Shown here: positions 1-10,728 of the stretch, piece after piece
Numbering within the stretch: the stretch's first letter is position 1
Layout of the letters: each line of letters starts with the position of its first letter
Source of the DNA: Trichobilharzia szidati
Taxonomy: Eukaryota; Platyhelminthes; Trematoda; Strigeidida; Schistosomatidae
Direction of reading: 5' to 3'
Length of the DNA stretch: 64,000 bases
Assembly (NCBI GenBank): GCA_944472155.2
Contig: OX235277.1
Coordinates: forward strand, 22,640,804 to 22,704,803
Translations under genes and position numbers: made by a program
The notes under the pieces: model-generated
The model's database searches: none
What the model saw: the letters and a program-made list of their open reading frames with translations, nothing else
Told to the model about the DNA's origin: nothing

Positions 1-787
1 GTTTAAGTAATAGAGCACAACAGCTAAGTAGTACCAAAGAAAATCTAAGACAGGAAGTGAGGCATATAAGGGAAGCTTTTAAATTCAACAATTACCCTGA
101 TAAATTATTCAGGAAGTATGTAGGGAAATGTAAAAATAAAATAAATAATAATATTGATATTAATAATATTATTGATGTCAAACATGCCTAAGATAATAAC
201 AACACCAACAATAAGGAATCTAAAACATCAGTAGTAATTCCATACAAGGAAGGAACCTCCGAAACCTTACGCAGAATTCTTAACAAGGCAGGAATCAAAG
301 TGGGTGGCATTCAAACCAACCACAAACTCAATTAGAAACAAGCTTTGTCGGTTAAATGATCCTGCCAGTGGAGCTAATTAAACAAAACAATTTAGTTTAT
401 CTAACCCCCGCCTGCAATCATTGTCAGGTCAAGTATATAGGTCCAACTAGTTGAACAGGGGCAGTCAGACTAGCTGAACGTAAAAACCTTGCAAAATCTA
501 GATTAGTCGACCCGAATAAGATAAGAAATCTAGAGAATAGTTCAGCTATAGCACCCACTAGATACAATCACACACAACCATACAATAGGATGGGATAGGA
601 TGACAGTTATAAAATCTAATGTCACAGGGTATAGGGAGAGATTGATATCAGAAGCTTTGTTTATCGAATCAACTGCAAATACGTGTAATAGGAATGACTC
701 AACATCTGTCCCAGATATCTGGAAAATTTTACTGCCAATTCAAGAAATATGGAAGCATAAAGAAAACTATAAAATTGAAGTTTAGGA
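1..787 (+). mobile_element. Penelope-like element remnant 1 (C-terminal GIY-YIG end)
   Basis: This is the last part of a PLE retrotransposon protein, entering from beyond the left edge. PLEs copy themselves with a reverse transcriptase fused to a C-terminal GIY-YIG endonuclease. Near 235-320 the frame reads IPYKEGTSETLRRILNKAG, a PLE linker. After two frameshifts (about 310 and 361) come LVYL, the cysteine pair CNHC, then KYIG (about 400-450), which is the GIY-YIG core. A stop interrupts it at PTS*TG. The tail continues as VRLAER..LAKSRLVDP and, at 600-785, as RERLISEALFIEST and a SVPDIWKILLP block. The same blocks occur in the split copy at 8646-11330. It is clearly dead: frameshifts and stops. 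Assignment to PLE rests on motif order seen by eye. Confidence 0.82.
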
Positions 788-1610
788 AGTCGTGTGATTA
801 TAACTGTTGCAATGATTATGAACAATAAATTTTGTTCAAAACTTTGTCATCCAGTAAATAATACTGTTTCACTGACTGTGTGATACATCTAATAAACAAA
901 CTAATATGGAAGCATCAAAACTTACTTGGTGAATTTTCAGTGTCAATGGCTAAGGTGAGCAAGACAAACAGAAGGCTTAGTAGCATCTCTCTATCTCCGA
1001 ATAGTCCGGGCGAACAAATGTGAGGATGAAATATTCGCATGACTATTTATACTGAATGTGTTTAGCGATAAGAAAAATATTAGAAAAAAAATTCATTTCA
1101 CACTCGTTTGACAGCTGAATGTGATCAACTACATTCGTATAGCAGAATGTTCTACTGTTATCAAACAGTAGAGAGATAGTGTGCATGTACAGACATGTAT
1201 TCTGGTTAAAAGTTTCATGTGCTTGAACAGTTTTTGGGTTGGTTTTTTTTCTTAAGTTTTAACTGAAGGGAGCATATGAAATAGGCTTATGGGCTGAACC
1301 TTGTATTTGATATATATATCGCAGATAAAGAAAATAATCAATTGGCGATGAGGGTGTTATCAAGTTAGCATACTTTTTTTAGGAATTATAGAGAGCTCTG
1401 TGGTAGACTGTAATTCTATCACACACACAACCATTTTATTCGATATACAACATTTGACCATATTACTGTGTTATATCAAATAAGGCTAGGCAGCACAGAA
1501 GTCATCAATAAAATTGTTTCACTTTTTTGTGGAATTCATTCAAATTTGAACAAAGCAAGAACAACGATTGTGCCAGGATAATATGAGCTCATCTTTTATT
1601 ATTTCGAGGA
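788..1610. repeat. Non-coding 3' flank of PLE 1, repeated after PLE 2
   Basis: No gene. Blocks here recur in the same order after the second PLE copy (11331-11975). Examples are the GTGAGCAA block near 955 and 11351, the ATCTCT/GAACAAATGTGA block near 1010 and 11400, and the TAGACTGTAATTCTATCA block near 1405 and 11800. The shared length means either a long element 3' region or a segmental duplication including the PLE. Similarity is patchy, so the event is old. Confidence 0.6.
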
Positions 1611-3150
1611 TTCTTCTCAACTGGTTACAACCTGAACGATAAAAAATATGAATTACATTACACTTAAGATTTGAACATACTTTTCCAAGATCACAAGGAG
1701 TAATTGGTGGGAAGTAAAAGTAGCATTAGTCCGGAATGATTTAACTAATTAAGAGTTACAAACACTGACTATTTATAGAACAATTAGGCAATTAGGCTTG
1801 GAAACAAAAAACAGAGTTGCGTATATATGTATGTGTATAGAAAAAGGGTTTAGCTAGAAAAAGCATAACAAAAAGGTAGATTACGTAACTAAAGAAAATG
1901 TTTTATCTAATAGCCAATAGAAAAAGAAAAGAACAAGGTAGGGTGAGTAGAGTTTTCTAAACAAGAAAAAGGGTGAGAGTTGACAAATAATTCACAGATT
2001 GGTTATTTATCTTTGAACTAGAAGAGCTCAGGTTGTCTTTCAAGCCCTTATCACCTCAGTCGCCGACTACCGTTAATTACAATAAACATAAAGGCAACTG
2101 CGGAAGTAACGACAAGAAACCTGTTGGAAAATGCACAAATATTCGCCGTATTTTCCATTATAAAAACTCATCTTCAGATAGCTACCAAAATAAATATCAT
2201 TCAGACAGATTTGTGTCATGTCGTTTGAAATACGACTGTTTCAGAAACAGGTTTCAATAACAGTGAACAATTTAACTGCTCTCCAGTGTATACACAACTT
2301 AAGAGAAATGCAAATGTGAAAGCGTTGACTAGTTACAGTGAATACATTCCGTAGAATATAATATTTCTTCTCTCATGTAAAATTGCATATCTAAATTTAC
2401 TGTAGGTTCCAAGACTTCATGTGGAAAAAATGCGACGAGATACTGTGAATAAATCTAATGAGCCAGAGGTAGTCCGTTGTGATTCCATTTGAACATCACG
2501 AACATGATCTATCATAGTTAACGTCGCTGTCGATAGGCATTTGACTTCGTGCAATAAATTTGCTAGAGGGATTTTGTCTGACTTGGAGCATCCACTTCAC
2601 CCTCAGCTTTCACCTTGCATCTCCTCAGGTAGAACAAGAAGTAACTTCAGAAAACTGTATCCTCGCACCTCTAAGTATAAACATTCTATGATACCATACT
2701 TGGCACATATTTTGTGATGAAAATAGTGTCAGGCAAGAATTAACTAACCTTTTTTCATCTAGTAAATAAACAATTTCCTCCATCCATCCCACGGCAATTT
2801 TCACTTGTATTATTATTATCATTACCTTAGCTGCTATCATTATTATTATTTCCATTTTATATGCTGCATGTTTTTGACATTACCCCTACTGTAAATGTGG
2901 AAAATTTTCTGTGTGATTAATTTTATTTATAATTTGAGGAAATTAGATGCAATATTGTGATTAATGCTGAAAATTCCATTCTGTATCACAAGTACTGTTT
3001 TGGGAATAGAGTAAATCATCATTATTATTCCGTATACAAATTGTTTGCATCAAGTAGTCACCTAGGTATATTATGCTTCAGGCTGACTTACTTCGAAATT
3101 TTAATAAACTTCTCAAACTAATGTTCAAATCTATCTTCTAATCTTCGCAA
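1611..3150. other. No recognisable feature
   Basis: AT-rich sequence with only short, unrelated open frames and no splice-bounded exon candidate or element I recognise. A short ATT/ATC-rich simple stretch lies near 2812-2850. Confidence 0.6.
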
Positions 3151-3157
3151 AAAGTGA

Positions 3158-3430
3158 TCAGTGAATTCGTTTTATGTTTCACGGTTTTATTTTACACCTA
3201 TTTAACATCAAACTTTTAAGGCGAACTGAATATCTGGTCTTTTCATTATCAGGAAAGGCGTGTTCGCAGAAAAGTCAAACAAAAAAACTTCGACAGAATT
3301 CTCAAGTCTATCAGCTTATCTCCACAACAGGGCGATCAGTGAATTCGTTTTATATTTCACGATTTACCTAAAATTTGATATCTTATCATTTCATTTCAGA
3401 AAAAGCGTATTCTCAGAAAAGTTTAAAAAA
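3158..3430. repeat. Imperfect tandem duplication, about 150-180 bp unit
   Basis: The block GATCAGTGAATTCGTTTTAT occurs at 3158 and again near 3340, followed in each copy by TTTCACG. A second block, CATT..CAG plus AAAG/GCGT and CAGAAAAGT, occurs near 3245 and 3393. The offset drifts from about 182 to 150 because of indels. No coding meaning is evident; short open frames here simply follow the repeat. Confidence 0.6.
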
Positions 3431-3697
3431 TTTGACAGGGTTAACCCTGTTGATAGGATTTTCATTAGATTTAAATAATAATGTGACTTCAAGCGAGATA
3501 TAAATCATACATTTTAAAGCCCTACCCAGTTGACTTTCAATATTTGTCTTGAACAAAACACACCTAAACTGCTTAACTATATAGTAGACGTTCGAATGTT
3601 AGAAAATAAAGATATTTTGCATTAGAATAGTGATTTCAATTTTGAACTGTTGGATTTCGCTCTCCAAGACTTCTCTTCACTTATTTTTTTAAATTTA

Positions 3698-3884
3698 TTT
3701 TGATTTACAGCTTGATTCCACACCGTATTTTCAGTACAAGTATGGAATTTTCAGCATGGATATCGGTTGCCCAAATTCAGGCTGACCATAGATATCGGGT
3801 GTGCGCCGGCAGGGGATCGAACCCCGGACCATGTGCATGGTCGGCGAGAGTCCTAACCACTGTGCCACCGACGCACCATTTATC
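3698..3884 (-). mobile_element. tRNA-derived SINE, family 1 (copy 1)
   Basis: Read on the minus strand it begins with a tRNA-like head. An A-box TGGCACAGTGG matches the Pol III consensus TRGYNNARNNG, and a B-box GGTTCGATCCC lies about 35 bases on. The tail runs to about 3698 and ends near CAAGCTG. A second copy with the same head and tail lies at 46228-46412 on minus. Such tRNA-headed retroposons are moved by LINE machinery. A true tRNA is excluded because the arms beyond the boxes do not fold into a cloverleaf with an acceptor stem. No hammerhead-like core is visible in this family. Confidence 0.8.
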
Positions 3885-4590
3885 AGAAACGTGATTTTTA
3901 GGATCGATTAAGACAGAATTTCAAGTGTGAAATCATGCAGACTGTTCATCAATTCTCCATCTCTGTAATTAGTTTTCGAAAATTTAGCCTCTGAAAAAGA
4001 GAAGACTTTCAGCGAAGAGACTGTTTTCGGCGAATTCATCCACATAGCTGTACAATCGCATTTATATATAATTATTTTTGTATGTGTGTGTACATGAGGT
4101 TTGTCAAGTTTAGATAATTGATCAGGTAATACAAGAATGATCTAATATAGAAACAAAGTTAATCAGACAGCAACTAAGATTGAGTTAGTAAGTTAGATGA
4201 CGTAATGTAATTGACTAAAATGTTTCAACTTAGATCAGGGTAGCAACAGAGGTAATTACAGGTAGAGACTAAGTAGAAGTGAAATTGAGCAAACAAGTTG
4301 GATGACGTAACATAAATGACTAGAAATTGAGCGTTGTTCAAGTCAGTAAAAGTGGTAGTGAGGTGTAGAAATTAAATCGGGTGAGGGTAGAGAACAAGAA
4401 GATTGAAAATGTAAAATATTACAATTGAGAAGACAAAATAATACTTATGAAGAAACAGAAGAGAAAAAGATTAGGTAGAATTTACTTGTCGGCTAATAAG
4501 ATAGATTACTTCCATCGCAGGTGTAGTGATTGAACGAACTTCTTCTGTATGCAGAGTTCAGGACTTAGCAAGTGGATCGCTATTGCTTCT
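3885..4590. repeat. AT-rich region with a ~104 bp direct repeat
   Basis: No gene. Two related blocks, AAGTTAGATGACGTAATGTA near 4191 and AAGTTGGATGACGTAACATA near 4295, each followed by ATTGACTA/ATGACTAG, show an imperfect ~104 bp tandem duplication. The remainder is unrecognised and leads into the 3' end of the minus-strand PLE. Confidence 0.5.
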
Positions 4591-4607
4591 GCAGTTTGAA
4601 GAAGTCT

Positions 4608-5175
4608 GATTCATACACCTTTAGGAAGACTACTTCTTACTCTGTAAACGACTTTGAAGTTTGTTTGCGGTGTAGCTTGGTGTCCGGATTCTATCAGATG
4701 TCCTAAGGTGGAACTGCGGTGGCATCGATTTTCTCCTTTGTGAAACCATGTTGGTAAGTGTTCGGTGATACTTTTGGAAAGCGTGCGCTGGGTACGGCAA
4801 ACATACCTGGCTCCAAACAAGCAGGTGAATGGATAAATACACATTGATGAGGCCAGGAGCGGTAGCTTATCCTTCACGTTCACATGAATCATAGGTTTGG
4901 TGGAGAAGGTTAGTCGTAGTTCAGCTGCGGGGAAGGTCTTCTTAAGTGAGCGCGACAGTCGATTTTTTAGTGTTTCCGCAAATATATCTCCATTGAATTG
5001 AAGGTTCATGTAGAGTAGTTTTTTCGGGACGCTAAGCATGGGTGGCTTTTGCGGTCTAGGATTCATAGATTTTGCAATAAATCATTCTGGATAACAATTC
5101 TCGATGAGGATTCTGTTGAGATTGTCCAGTTCATCTTCTATGGCCTCTACTGGCGCAGAGTTGGCGCCTTTACAG
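4608..5175 (-). mobile_element. Penelope-like element remnant 3 with open GIY-YIG domain
   Basis: A minus-strand open frame of 151 codons (4611-5066) carries the C-terminal endonuclease of a second PLE lineage. The order is a PKPPMLSVPKK linker, LQFNGDIFAETLKNRL, KKTFPAAELRLTF, then KDKLPLLASSMCIYPFTC (the GIY half). ARYVCRTQR follows (the YIG half, with glycine replaced by cysteine), then SSTLGHLIESGHQ with the conserved Glu/His, and FKVVYRV. Upstream the frame continues to about 5171 through one stop (CYPE*FIAK) with EAIEDELDNLNRI. There is no reverse transcriptase, so the copy is 5'-truncated. Of the three PLE pieces only this one has an uninterrupted nuclease domain, but YVC for YIG makes activity doubtful. 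Confidence 0.8.
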
Positions 5176-5589
5176 TAGAAAGAACATGGATTTAATCATA
5201 TTACAGGTAACGGTTATACACCATTCAAATCAGTATTCGTTATCCATAGTATTCATGATAATGAATAAAGAATTCTTATAAGTCAGAAGGTTTTGTTGTA
5301 ATTATCAGAGATCAGTGATGCCTTCGGTTGCAAACAGTGAGGTGGAATTTCTACCGAAACAACTGTTCGGTTTCCATCGAAACGTTCTAAAACTCATTAC
5401 TTTATGTCACCAATGATATCAGCTTGATTCATTGGAGGGTTCTGTTTCCACAAATGTACCAGTGGAAGTGGAAATGCGGCGTCCAGAAAAGCGCATCAGG
5501 GAATCATCAGTTAATATTTCAAACGTACTTGATGTCTGAATTTGGTCTGAGTGAGCGTCTAGCCTCCAAGTCTATGTCTCGTATATCTT
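5176..5589. other. No recognisable feature
   Basis: Sequence between the truncated 5' side of the PLE and the first copy of a direct repeat. It has no homology I can name and no supported frame. Confidence 0.5.
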
Positions 5590-6375
5590 CCTTTTACGAC
5601 TGCTGAAGCAGTTTGTGATGGGATGAACCCGTTGTCGAAAATACTCACGTGTAGTGTATAAAAATACAGGTCACTGTGATCTGCAGAATCCGAAGATTTC
5701 ACTCAGTGCCATATTCCAATAGATATGTTCAACAGTTATGTTGAAGAATATTCGTACTGCATTATCTCACTGAGATCTCACGTCAGCGATAATATAGTAG
5801 TCTGGTAAGCACAATCAACGAGAAGTTGCAAATCGAGCAAGAGGACACTCGACCTTGTTTATAATTTGTGTCAATGGGTATTTTACATTAAATGCCAGTT
5901 TTCATACGGCGGTGATAATTCCATTTCTTAACTAAACACAATTTTATCTTATAATACTATTTTTCTGTGATTTCTAACCGTTCTACTTATTACTAGTGAG
6001 TAGTATGATGTTTTATTGTGTTTATCCTATCAATATCTCGGTACGGGAATCATTCACTCGCGGAGTTCAACACATCATTCGATCATCCAATATTCCATTT
6101 CAATTTATTGTAATTATATTTGTATACGCAGACTGTAACTGCTATACATGTTTGTTTCACACACCACTTTCTCTCCCTTATTCCAACAAAACACTGTTCT
6201 CCTGAAACAGTTAGTTTCCGCTTTCCTTAAAGCGTTAGTAGCAAAATGTTGTGCAGGAAGAGCATGCTCAGTATCTACCAAGATGACAGTAGCCGACAGG
6301 TTACAGGAAGATAAATGTCGATTCACAACACTCTTGGTTGCAATCGAAGGATCATCACTGTTGCTGAGAGAGTCA
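5590..6375. repeat. Direct repeat unit 1 (partner at 7620-8645)
   Basis: It shares ordered blocks with 7620-8645: GGGATGAAC and ATACTCACGTG (5620s/7640s), GTTCAACAGT (5730s/7747), CTGAGATCTCA (5770/7788), TTTCTGTGATTTCT (5962/8287), CAACAAAACAC (6184/8504) and CCGACAGGTTACAGGAA (6293/8599). About 2.0-2.3 kb separates the copies. The extra ~300 bp in unit 2 is a SINE. No protein family is recognised, and the short frames at 6148-6426 are not kept open in the partner. These could be terminal repeats of an unknown element or a simple duplication. Confidence 0.65.
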
Positions 6376-7619
6376 GGCAATACACGCAAGTCTCAGTCAT
6401 ACTTGAAGCTAAAGTTAACAGCCTGACATTTAGACTGCTTCAGTTATTGGTCCTTGGAATGGCGCTACTGGTTTATTTTAGATGGGAAATTATTTAAATT
6501 AGATAAAAACTAAATCAGCGACAAATGGAAGTGAGACATTCAAATCTTCAGCCCAAACACAAGCTTGAAGTAGACCTGTCAGTAAGTTCATTCACTGTGA
6601 GAGGAATTTTGTAGCCACTTCATTTATGTGTCACATTCCTAGTTTCATGTAAAACCGAGTCATTGTAAATTTGGACGGAATCAGTATGCCATCGTAAAAT
6701 TACCTTCAGTTGAGTTATTAATTACGGGCTATCGTAGAGTCAGATTTCATGTGGTCACTGAGATATTTCTCCTAACCATGACAAGTCTACCACACACCTC
6801 TACTCGTCGTTAATTTATCATTCATTTTGTGTTAATGAGATACACGTCAATGCTTCCGTTGTGAGCGGATTATTGATTAGATGCCCCTTATTCCTATGCT
6901 GGTTGATAGGAATCTGATTTCTGTGTCCAACCTAGACGAATACAGACTCTCAGGCATAGAAACACAGACACTTTGCAATTTAACAAAATCACCTATACCT
7001 GCAGTCCCATCATGTCATATTCCAGGCGTCTCTTAGTCTTTGCATCACTCAACAGTGAATTGGTTAGTGAATGCAATAGAAATTCCAAATAACCTCCAGG
7101 TCGTTAGATGGTTGGTATTTTCTCGGGAAATCTTGAAAACATTGGTCACTCAATATGCACGGAGAATTCATTAAAAAACATCTACAAGGTTTGAAGAAAA
7201 TTCCTGAAAACGGTAAGTTTGCGCATGCTGTATGTTGCTGAAGAGACCTGGCGATCCAGATAGGAAACCCCGAGTTATGCACACAGAAATAACATCTCCA
7301 CCCTCTCCTTCTACCTTGGGTATAATTCCAAGTTCTACGACTTTGTCAATGATGTTTTGTTTTCCATTTTATTTTTTGAATTTTTGTATGGTATCTTAGT
7401 AACATCCTTTTCTTAACCAGTCCTTTATTTACTCTTTCTACCTATTACATTTTTTTTATTCGCACACGTGTTTCTATAAACATCCCATTTTCATATTACG
7501 CAGCCCTTGTCAATACTTACCAATCTGCAGCCCCCTAGATACTATTCTGATTGTTCATCACATTTTAGAAACATTTTGATGACTCAGACAGTAACACTAA
7601 CTAATTTTCATTTCATCAG
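6376..7619. other. Spacer between direct repeats, nothing recognised
   Basis: No coding frame with family features, no RNA gene and no element ends are seen. If the flanking repeats were terminal repeats this would be the internal region, but no gag, polymerase or transposase motifs are visible on either strand. Confidence 0.5.
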
Positions 7620-7945
7620 TGCAGAGGCGACTTTGGATGGGATGAACTTGCTGTCAGTAATACTCACGTGCAAAGTCTAGAAATACAGGTGATGAACGTC
7701 TCCTGAATCTGAAGATGGCAACAGGTGGGGTATTCCAAAGGATGTGTTCAACAGTTTTGTTGAGACACGTTCCCACTACATTACCTCGCTGAGATCTCAA
7801 CTCAATAATAAAACGGTAGTTTGGTTAAGGCAACCAGGCATAAGGGGCAAATCGAGGCAGAGTACACCCTACTATGTATGTATTTTACCGGAATGGAGAT
7901 GATGCAAGAAATGCCAGATTTCTAAAGAGTGTTCAAGTGTTGGTT

Positions 7946-8252
7946 TGTAGGGATTTGATTGGTTACAGGATTTTCATCATGAGCTGACATTAGTTAGAGA
8001 ACCATTGGAAAACCTGGGAGTACTGGACTGCTGTTTCGTCCTAGTTTAGGACTCTTCAGCAGAAGATACTGGGATTCGCACCCAGGACCTTCCGGTTACA
8101 AGACGAGCTCGTAGACCATTGAGCCACTGGGAACCGATCCAATGGCCCATGAATCCTAACTTCTGCCAATTCACGACATAGCGCGACCCCTAGCCAATGT
8201 CTTCGGCGAGTATTTGTCCTCACACCCGACCTGTGTGTGTTGATTATATTTC
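7946..8252 (-). mobile_element. tRNA-headed SINE, family 2, with hammerhead body
   Basis: Minus-strand retroposon inserted into direct repeat unit 2; the partner repeat lacks it, which defines its limits to within about 10 bp. Reading on minus: a 5' leader, A-box TGGCTCAATGG (8127-8117), B-box GGTGCGAATCC (one mismatch, about 8082-8072), then directly a hammerhead motif (8070-8019), then a 3' tail ending near CAAATCCCTACAAACC. Schistosome SINE-like repeats that are tRNA-promoted and carry hammerhead ribozymes (the Sm-alpha type) are known, and this fits that class. Diverged relatives lie at 48695-48895 and 54125-54295 and inside every complete A module of the tandem array. Confidence 0.85.
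8019..8070 (-). ncRNA. Complete minimal type I hammerhead ribozyme motif
   Basis: Every required part is present on the minus strand. Core strand CUGAAGA is 8059-8053. Stem II is GUCCU (8052-8048) paired with AGGAC (8042-8038) around loop AAACU. GAAA is 8037-8034. Stem III is A8034-U8027 and C8033-G8028 with loop AGCA. The cleavage triplet is GUC (8028-8026). Stem I is CUG (8062-8060) with CAG (8025-8023), then after a 4-base bulge AGUA (8070-8067) with UACU (8022-8019). A two-base-pair stem III is typical of the minimal hammerheads described in PLEs and related retroposons. Predicted cut: 3' of C8026. The fold is read from sequence; activity is inferred. Confidence 0.85.
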
Positions 8253-8645
8253 GCAACTGAACTCAGTTGTATATCACAACACTTTTTTCTGTGATTTCTT
8301 TTTATTCTACTTATTATTAGCAAGTAGTATAAGTTTATATTCTGTTTTTCTTAATAATATCCCTGTGCGGAAATCGTTCGTTCACGGAGTTTTAATGTTA
8401 TAGTATTTATATTTGTATATGCAGACTGTAAGTGCTATAGACATTTCTTTCCCGTACCACTCATTATGCATTCGGAACCTGTATTTTTTACACTGAATCA
8501 TTTCAACAAAACACCGTTTTGCTAAATCAATGACTTTCCGCTTATCCCAAAGCGATATTAGCGTAACGTTGTACAGGAATACCTAACAAGATAACACTAT
8601 CCGACAGGTTACAGGAATTTAATTCTCTGCTCACAGCCGAACAAT

Positions 8646-8998
8646 ACCATTAAGTTGTATAATAAAGATCTAAATGATGAAATAAAACAGATAGAAGAGG
8701 TGTAAGTGTCAAATAACTGGCATTTATAATTCATTAGGAAGATGAGAAGAGGTCAAAATAAAATTAATGAGGAAACTAATAATGGTGAAATAAATATGAA
8801 AGAATATAAGCCATCTACAGTAGATTTATCATATAAGGAGGGACATCTGAGACCCGACGTAGGATTCGCAATAAGGCAGGAATTAGAGTGGCATTTAAAC
8901 CTACAAATTCACTCAGGTATGCCAAGGTCTCTAGGCTAAGGGACCAGGTTGAAACTATTAAACCAAATAATATTATTTTCAAAGTACCCTGCAATGAC
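8646..8998 (+). mobile_element. Penelope-like element remnant 2, upstream half
   Basis: The plus strand shows the same PLE blocks as remnant 1: LSYKEG (cf. IPYKEG), a degraded leucine-rich linker, then in the next frame VAFKPTNSLRYAKVSRL, IKPNNIIFKVPCNDC. The last cysteine pair (CNDC, ending at about 8998) is where the GIY-YIG domain should continue with a KYIG block. Instead the reading stops against the 3' end of a LINE. The missing C-terminal part resumes at about 10990. At least one frameshift lies near 8880. Confidence 0.8.
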
Positions 8999-10205
8999 TG
9001 TCTGTCTGTCTGGATTCAACATAGAGCTTGGCACCGAAGTGCAACAGTTCGAGTTGCCACGTTCCAAATAGCACACAAACGTAGAGAAGAAAATGAGTGA
9101 AGAGAATCAATAGAGTTTTGACATGTATAGGAGTGAAACAGAATGAATAATGGTAGAAAGGAATATGAGACTGAATATTACAGAGACTGAATACATCTGC
9201 GTAAGCCATTGACAACGATTTTGAGCCATGTCACCTATTGTCTCCAGCCATCGATTCTTAGAGTCCCGAGAGCCCCAACCCGGAAGTCTGTATCTCCCTA
9301 TCTGGCTCAGTTTAACAGTCAAGGATTTCATGGATTGATGAGGCCATGTTTTTGTTTGGCCACGACTTACTATTTTCTAACCTGCACCTATATCAGCTAG
9401 TAATGCCCGTCGGCGGAGGCGATGGTTAGGCAGGAGCAGCACGTCACCTAGCCATCTTAATCTATGTAACTTTATAGCCTCGTCGATTGATTTCCCCTCT
9501 TTGCCCAACACTACGCCTAACGTCAACATTACTTACCTTATTATACCACCTAACGTGAGAAAGAGATCTTAGACACCTATGATCGAAAACAGTCAACATT
9601 TTCATGTCTTTAACTCGTATTGGCCATATTTCAAAGCCACGGAGAAGGACGGAACGAACTGCTGAGCAGTACACACGTCCCTTGGTTGATAGCCGGATGT
9701 CACTCCTACACCAGAGATGGTGTAAGTTAGCGAAAGCAGCCCGAGCTTTCTGGATCCGTGCTGTGATTTCGTCACCAATCAATCCGTTGGTGCTGATACA
9801 ACTTCCTAAATAGGTGAAGTGGTCAACATCTTCTATCACTTCACTCCCTATCACGAAGCTAGGGGTAGACGTAGTCCAGTGTGTAGCATCATCTTACATT
9901 TTACAGGGGCGAATCGCATGCCAAACATACGAAGATTGCTGCTCTCAAGGTGTTCAGAAGACTCTGCATTTTGTCAGCATCCTCCCCTTACAGGGCTATG
10001 TCATCTGCATATTCTAAGTCCGTAAGACTATTCCCTGGTAACAAGTCGATTCCTAAGTCGTTAATTTCAGTTCCATCAGCATATCTATGATGAAGTTAAA
10101 CAGAAATGGGGAAAGTGAACATCCTTGACGGACACCACTGTGAGTTAGTTCAACTGCATAGGCCAAACTAGTAGATCGGAGGTAATCAAATTGTCGGAAC
10201 ATAAG
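8999..10205 (-). mobile_element. 5'-truncated RTE/SR2-type LINE inserted in PLE 2
   Basis: Minus-strand reverse transcriptase remnant. In reading order: SGVRQGCSLSPFLFNFIID (10138-10083), a stop, then the catalytic YADD (10011-10000) in DLEYADDIAL followed by a stop at 9990. The C-terminal part is open at 9854-9462 (DHFTYLGSCIS, ARIQKARAAFANL, GRVYCSAVRSVLL, FDHRCLRSL). LHRLRWLG and GQTKTW come next (9480-9340), then RYRLPGWGSRDS and DMAQNRCQW (9331-9190). The 3' end at about 8998 carries a short (CAGA)n tail, as RTE elements do. The order and motifs match schistosome SR2-like LINEs. The 5' end stops near 10205, before the upstream RT and endonuclease domains. Multiple stops show it is inactive. 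Confidence 0.85.
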
Positions 10206-10540
10206 AATTTACCCAGGGTTAGAATGCAAAAGGATTGGGAGATGAAATATTTACTTTTCATTTAGATCTTCATCTCTGACTCTACTCTAATACATGAAGC
10301 ATTTTTATTACAATTCGCAACAATTTACTAATCAGTTTGCGATATGTTTGTTAACAATGTCAATGAGGTAATAATCAATGAAGAAAATTAATACATACAA
10401 TTAAAAGATAAGAAGAGTTGCAGCAAGTGGATTGCGTAATGCATAATTTTTGAAAAATGAAGAGTAACTAAGGGATAAACATGTGCTGAAAATCATTACG
10501 TAACACATTTTAATTGGTGGAGGGTGACTAGCTGTAGAAC

Positions 10541-10585
10541 CCAGAATGTGCATTTCGTCCCGTTCGAGACTTTTCAGCCGAATGT
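10541..10585 (-). ncRNA. Hammerhead-like motif with one core substitution
   Basis: Minus strand. CUGAAAA (10577-10571) stands where CUGANGA is expected, so the invariant G8 is A. Stem II is GUCUC/GGGAC (10570-10566 with 10561-10557, one G-U pair) with loop GAAC. GAAA is 10556-10553. A short stem III (A-U, U-A, loop GCAC) leads to cleavage triplet AUU (10547-10545). Stem I pairs CGG with CUG around 10580-10578 and 10544-10542, plus wobble pairs. The architecture is the same as at 8019-8070 but the sequence is unrelated outside the core. Loss of G8 predicts little or no cleavage. Confidence 0.6.
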
Positions 10586-10728
10586 ACGTAACATATTGCT
10601 AAAGATAATTAAACGATTACGACAATGGCAACTGGTAACTAAAGATGAAGTAGTCAGAAAAAATTTTAAAATAATTTGGACTATTAGAATTTTCAAGGTT
10701 TAGAGGGATGAGGGCGAAGTAGTCCTGT

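Larger units (their letters stand above)
7620..8645. repeat. Direct repeat unit 2, interrupted by a SINE
   Basis: Second copy of the 5590-6375 unit. Homology runs from the GGGATGAAC block to about 7940, breaks, and resumes at about 8253 with TTTCTGTGATTTCT shortly after. The unmatched insert is the hammerhead SINE. The unit ends against PLE remnant 2. Confidence 0.65.
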
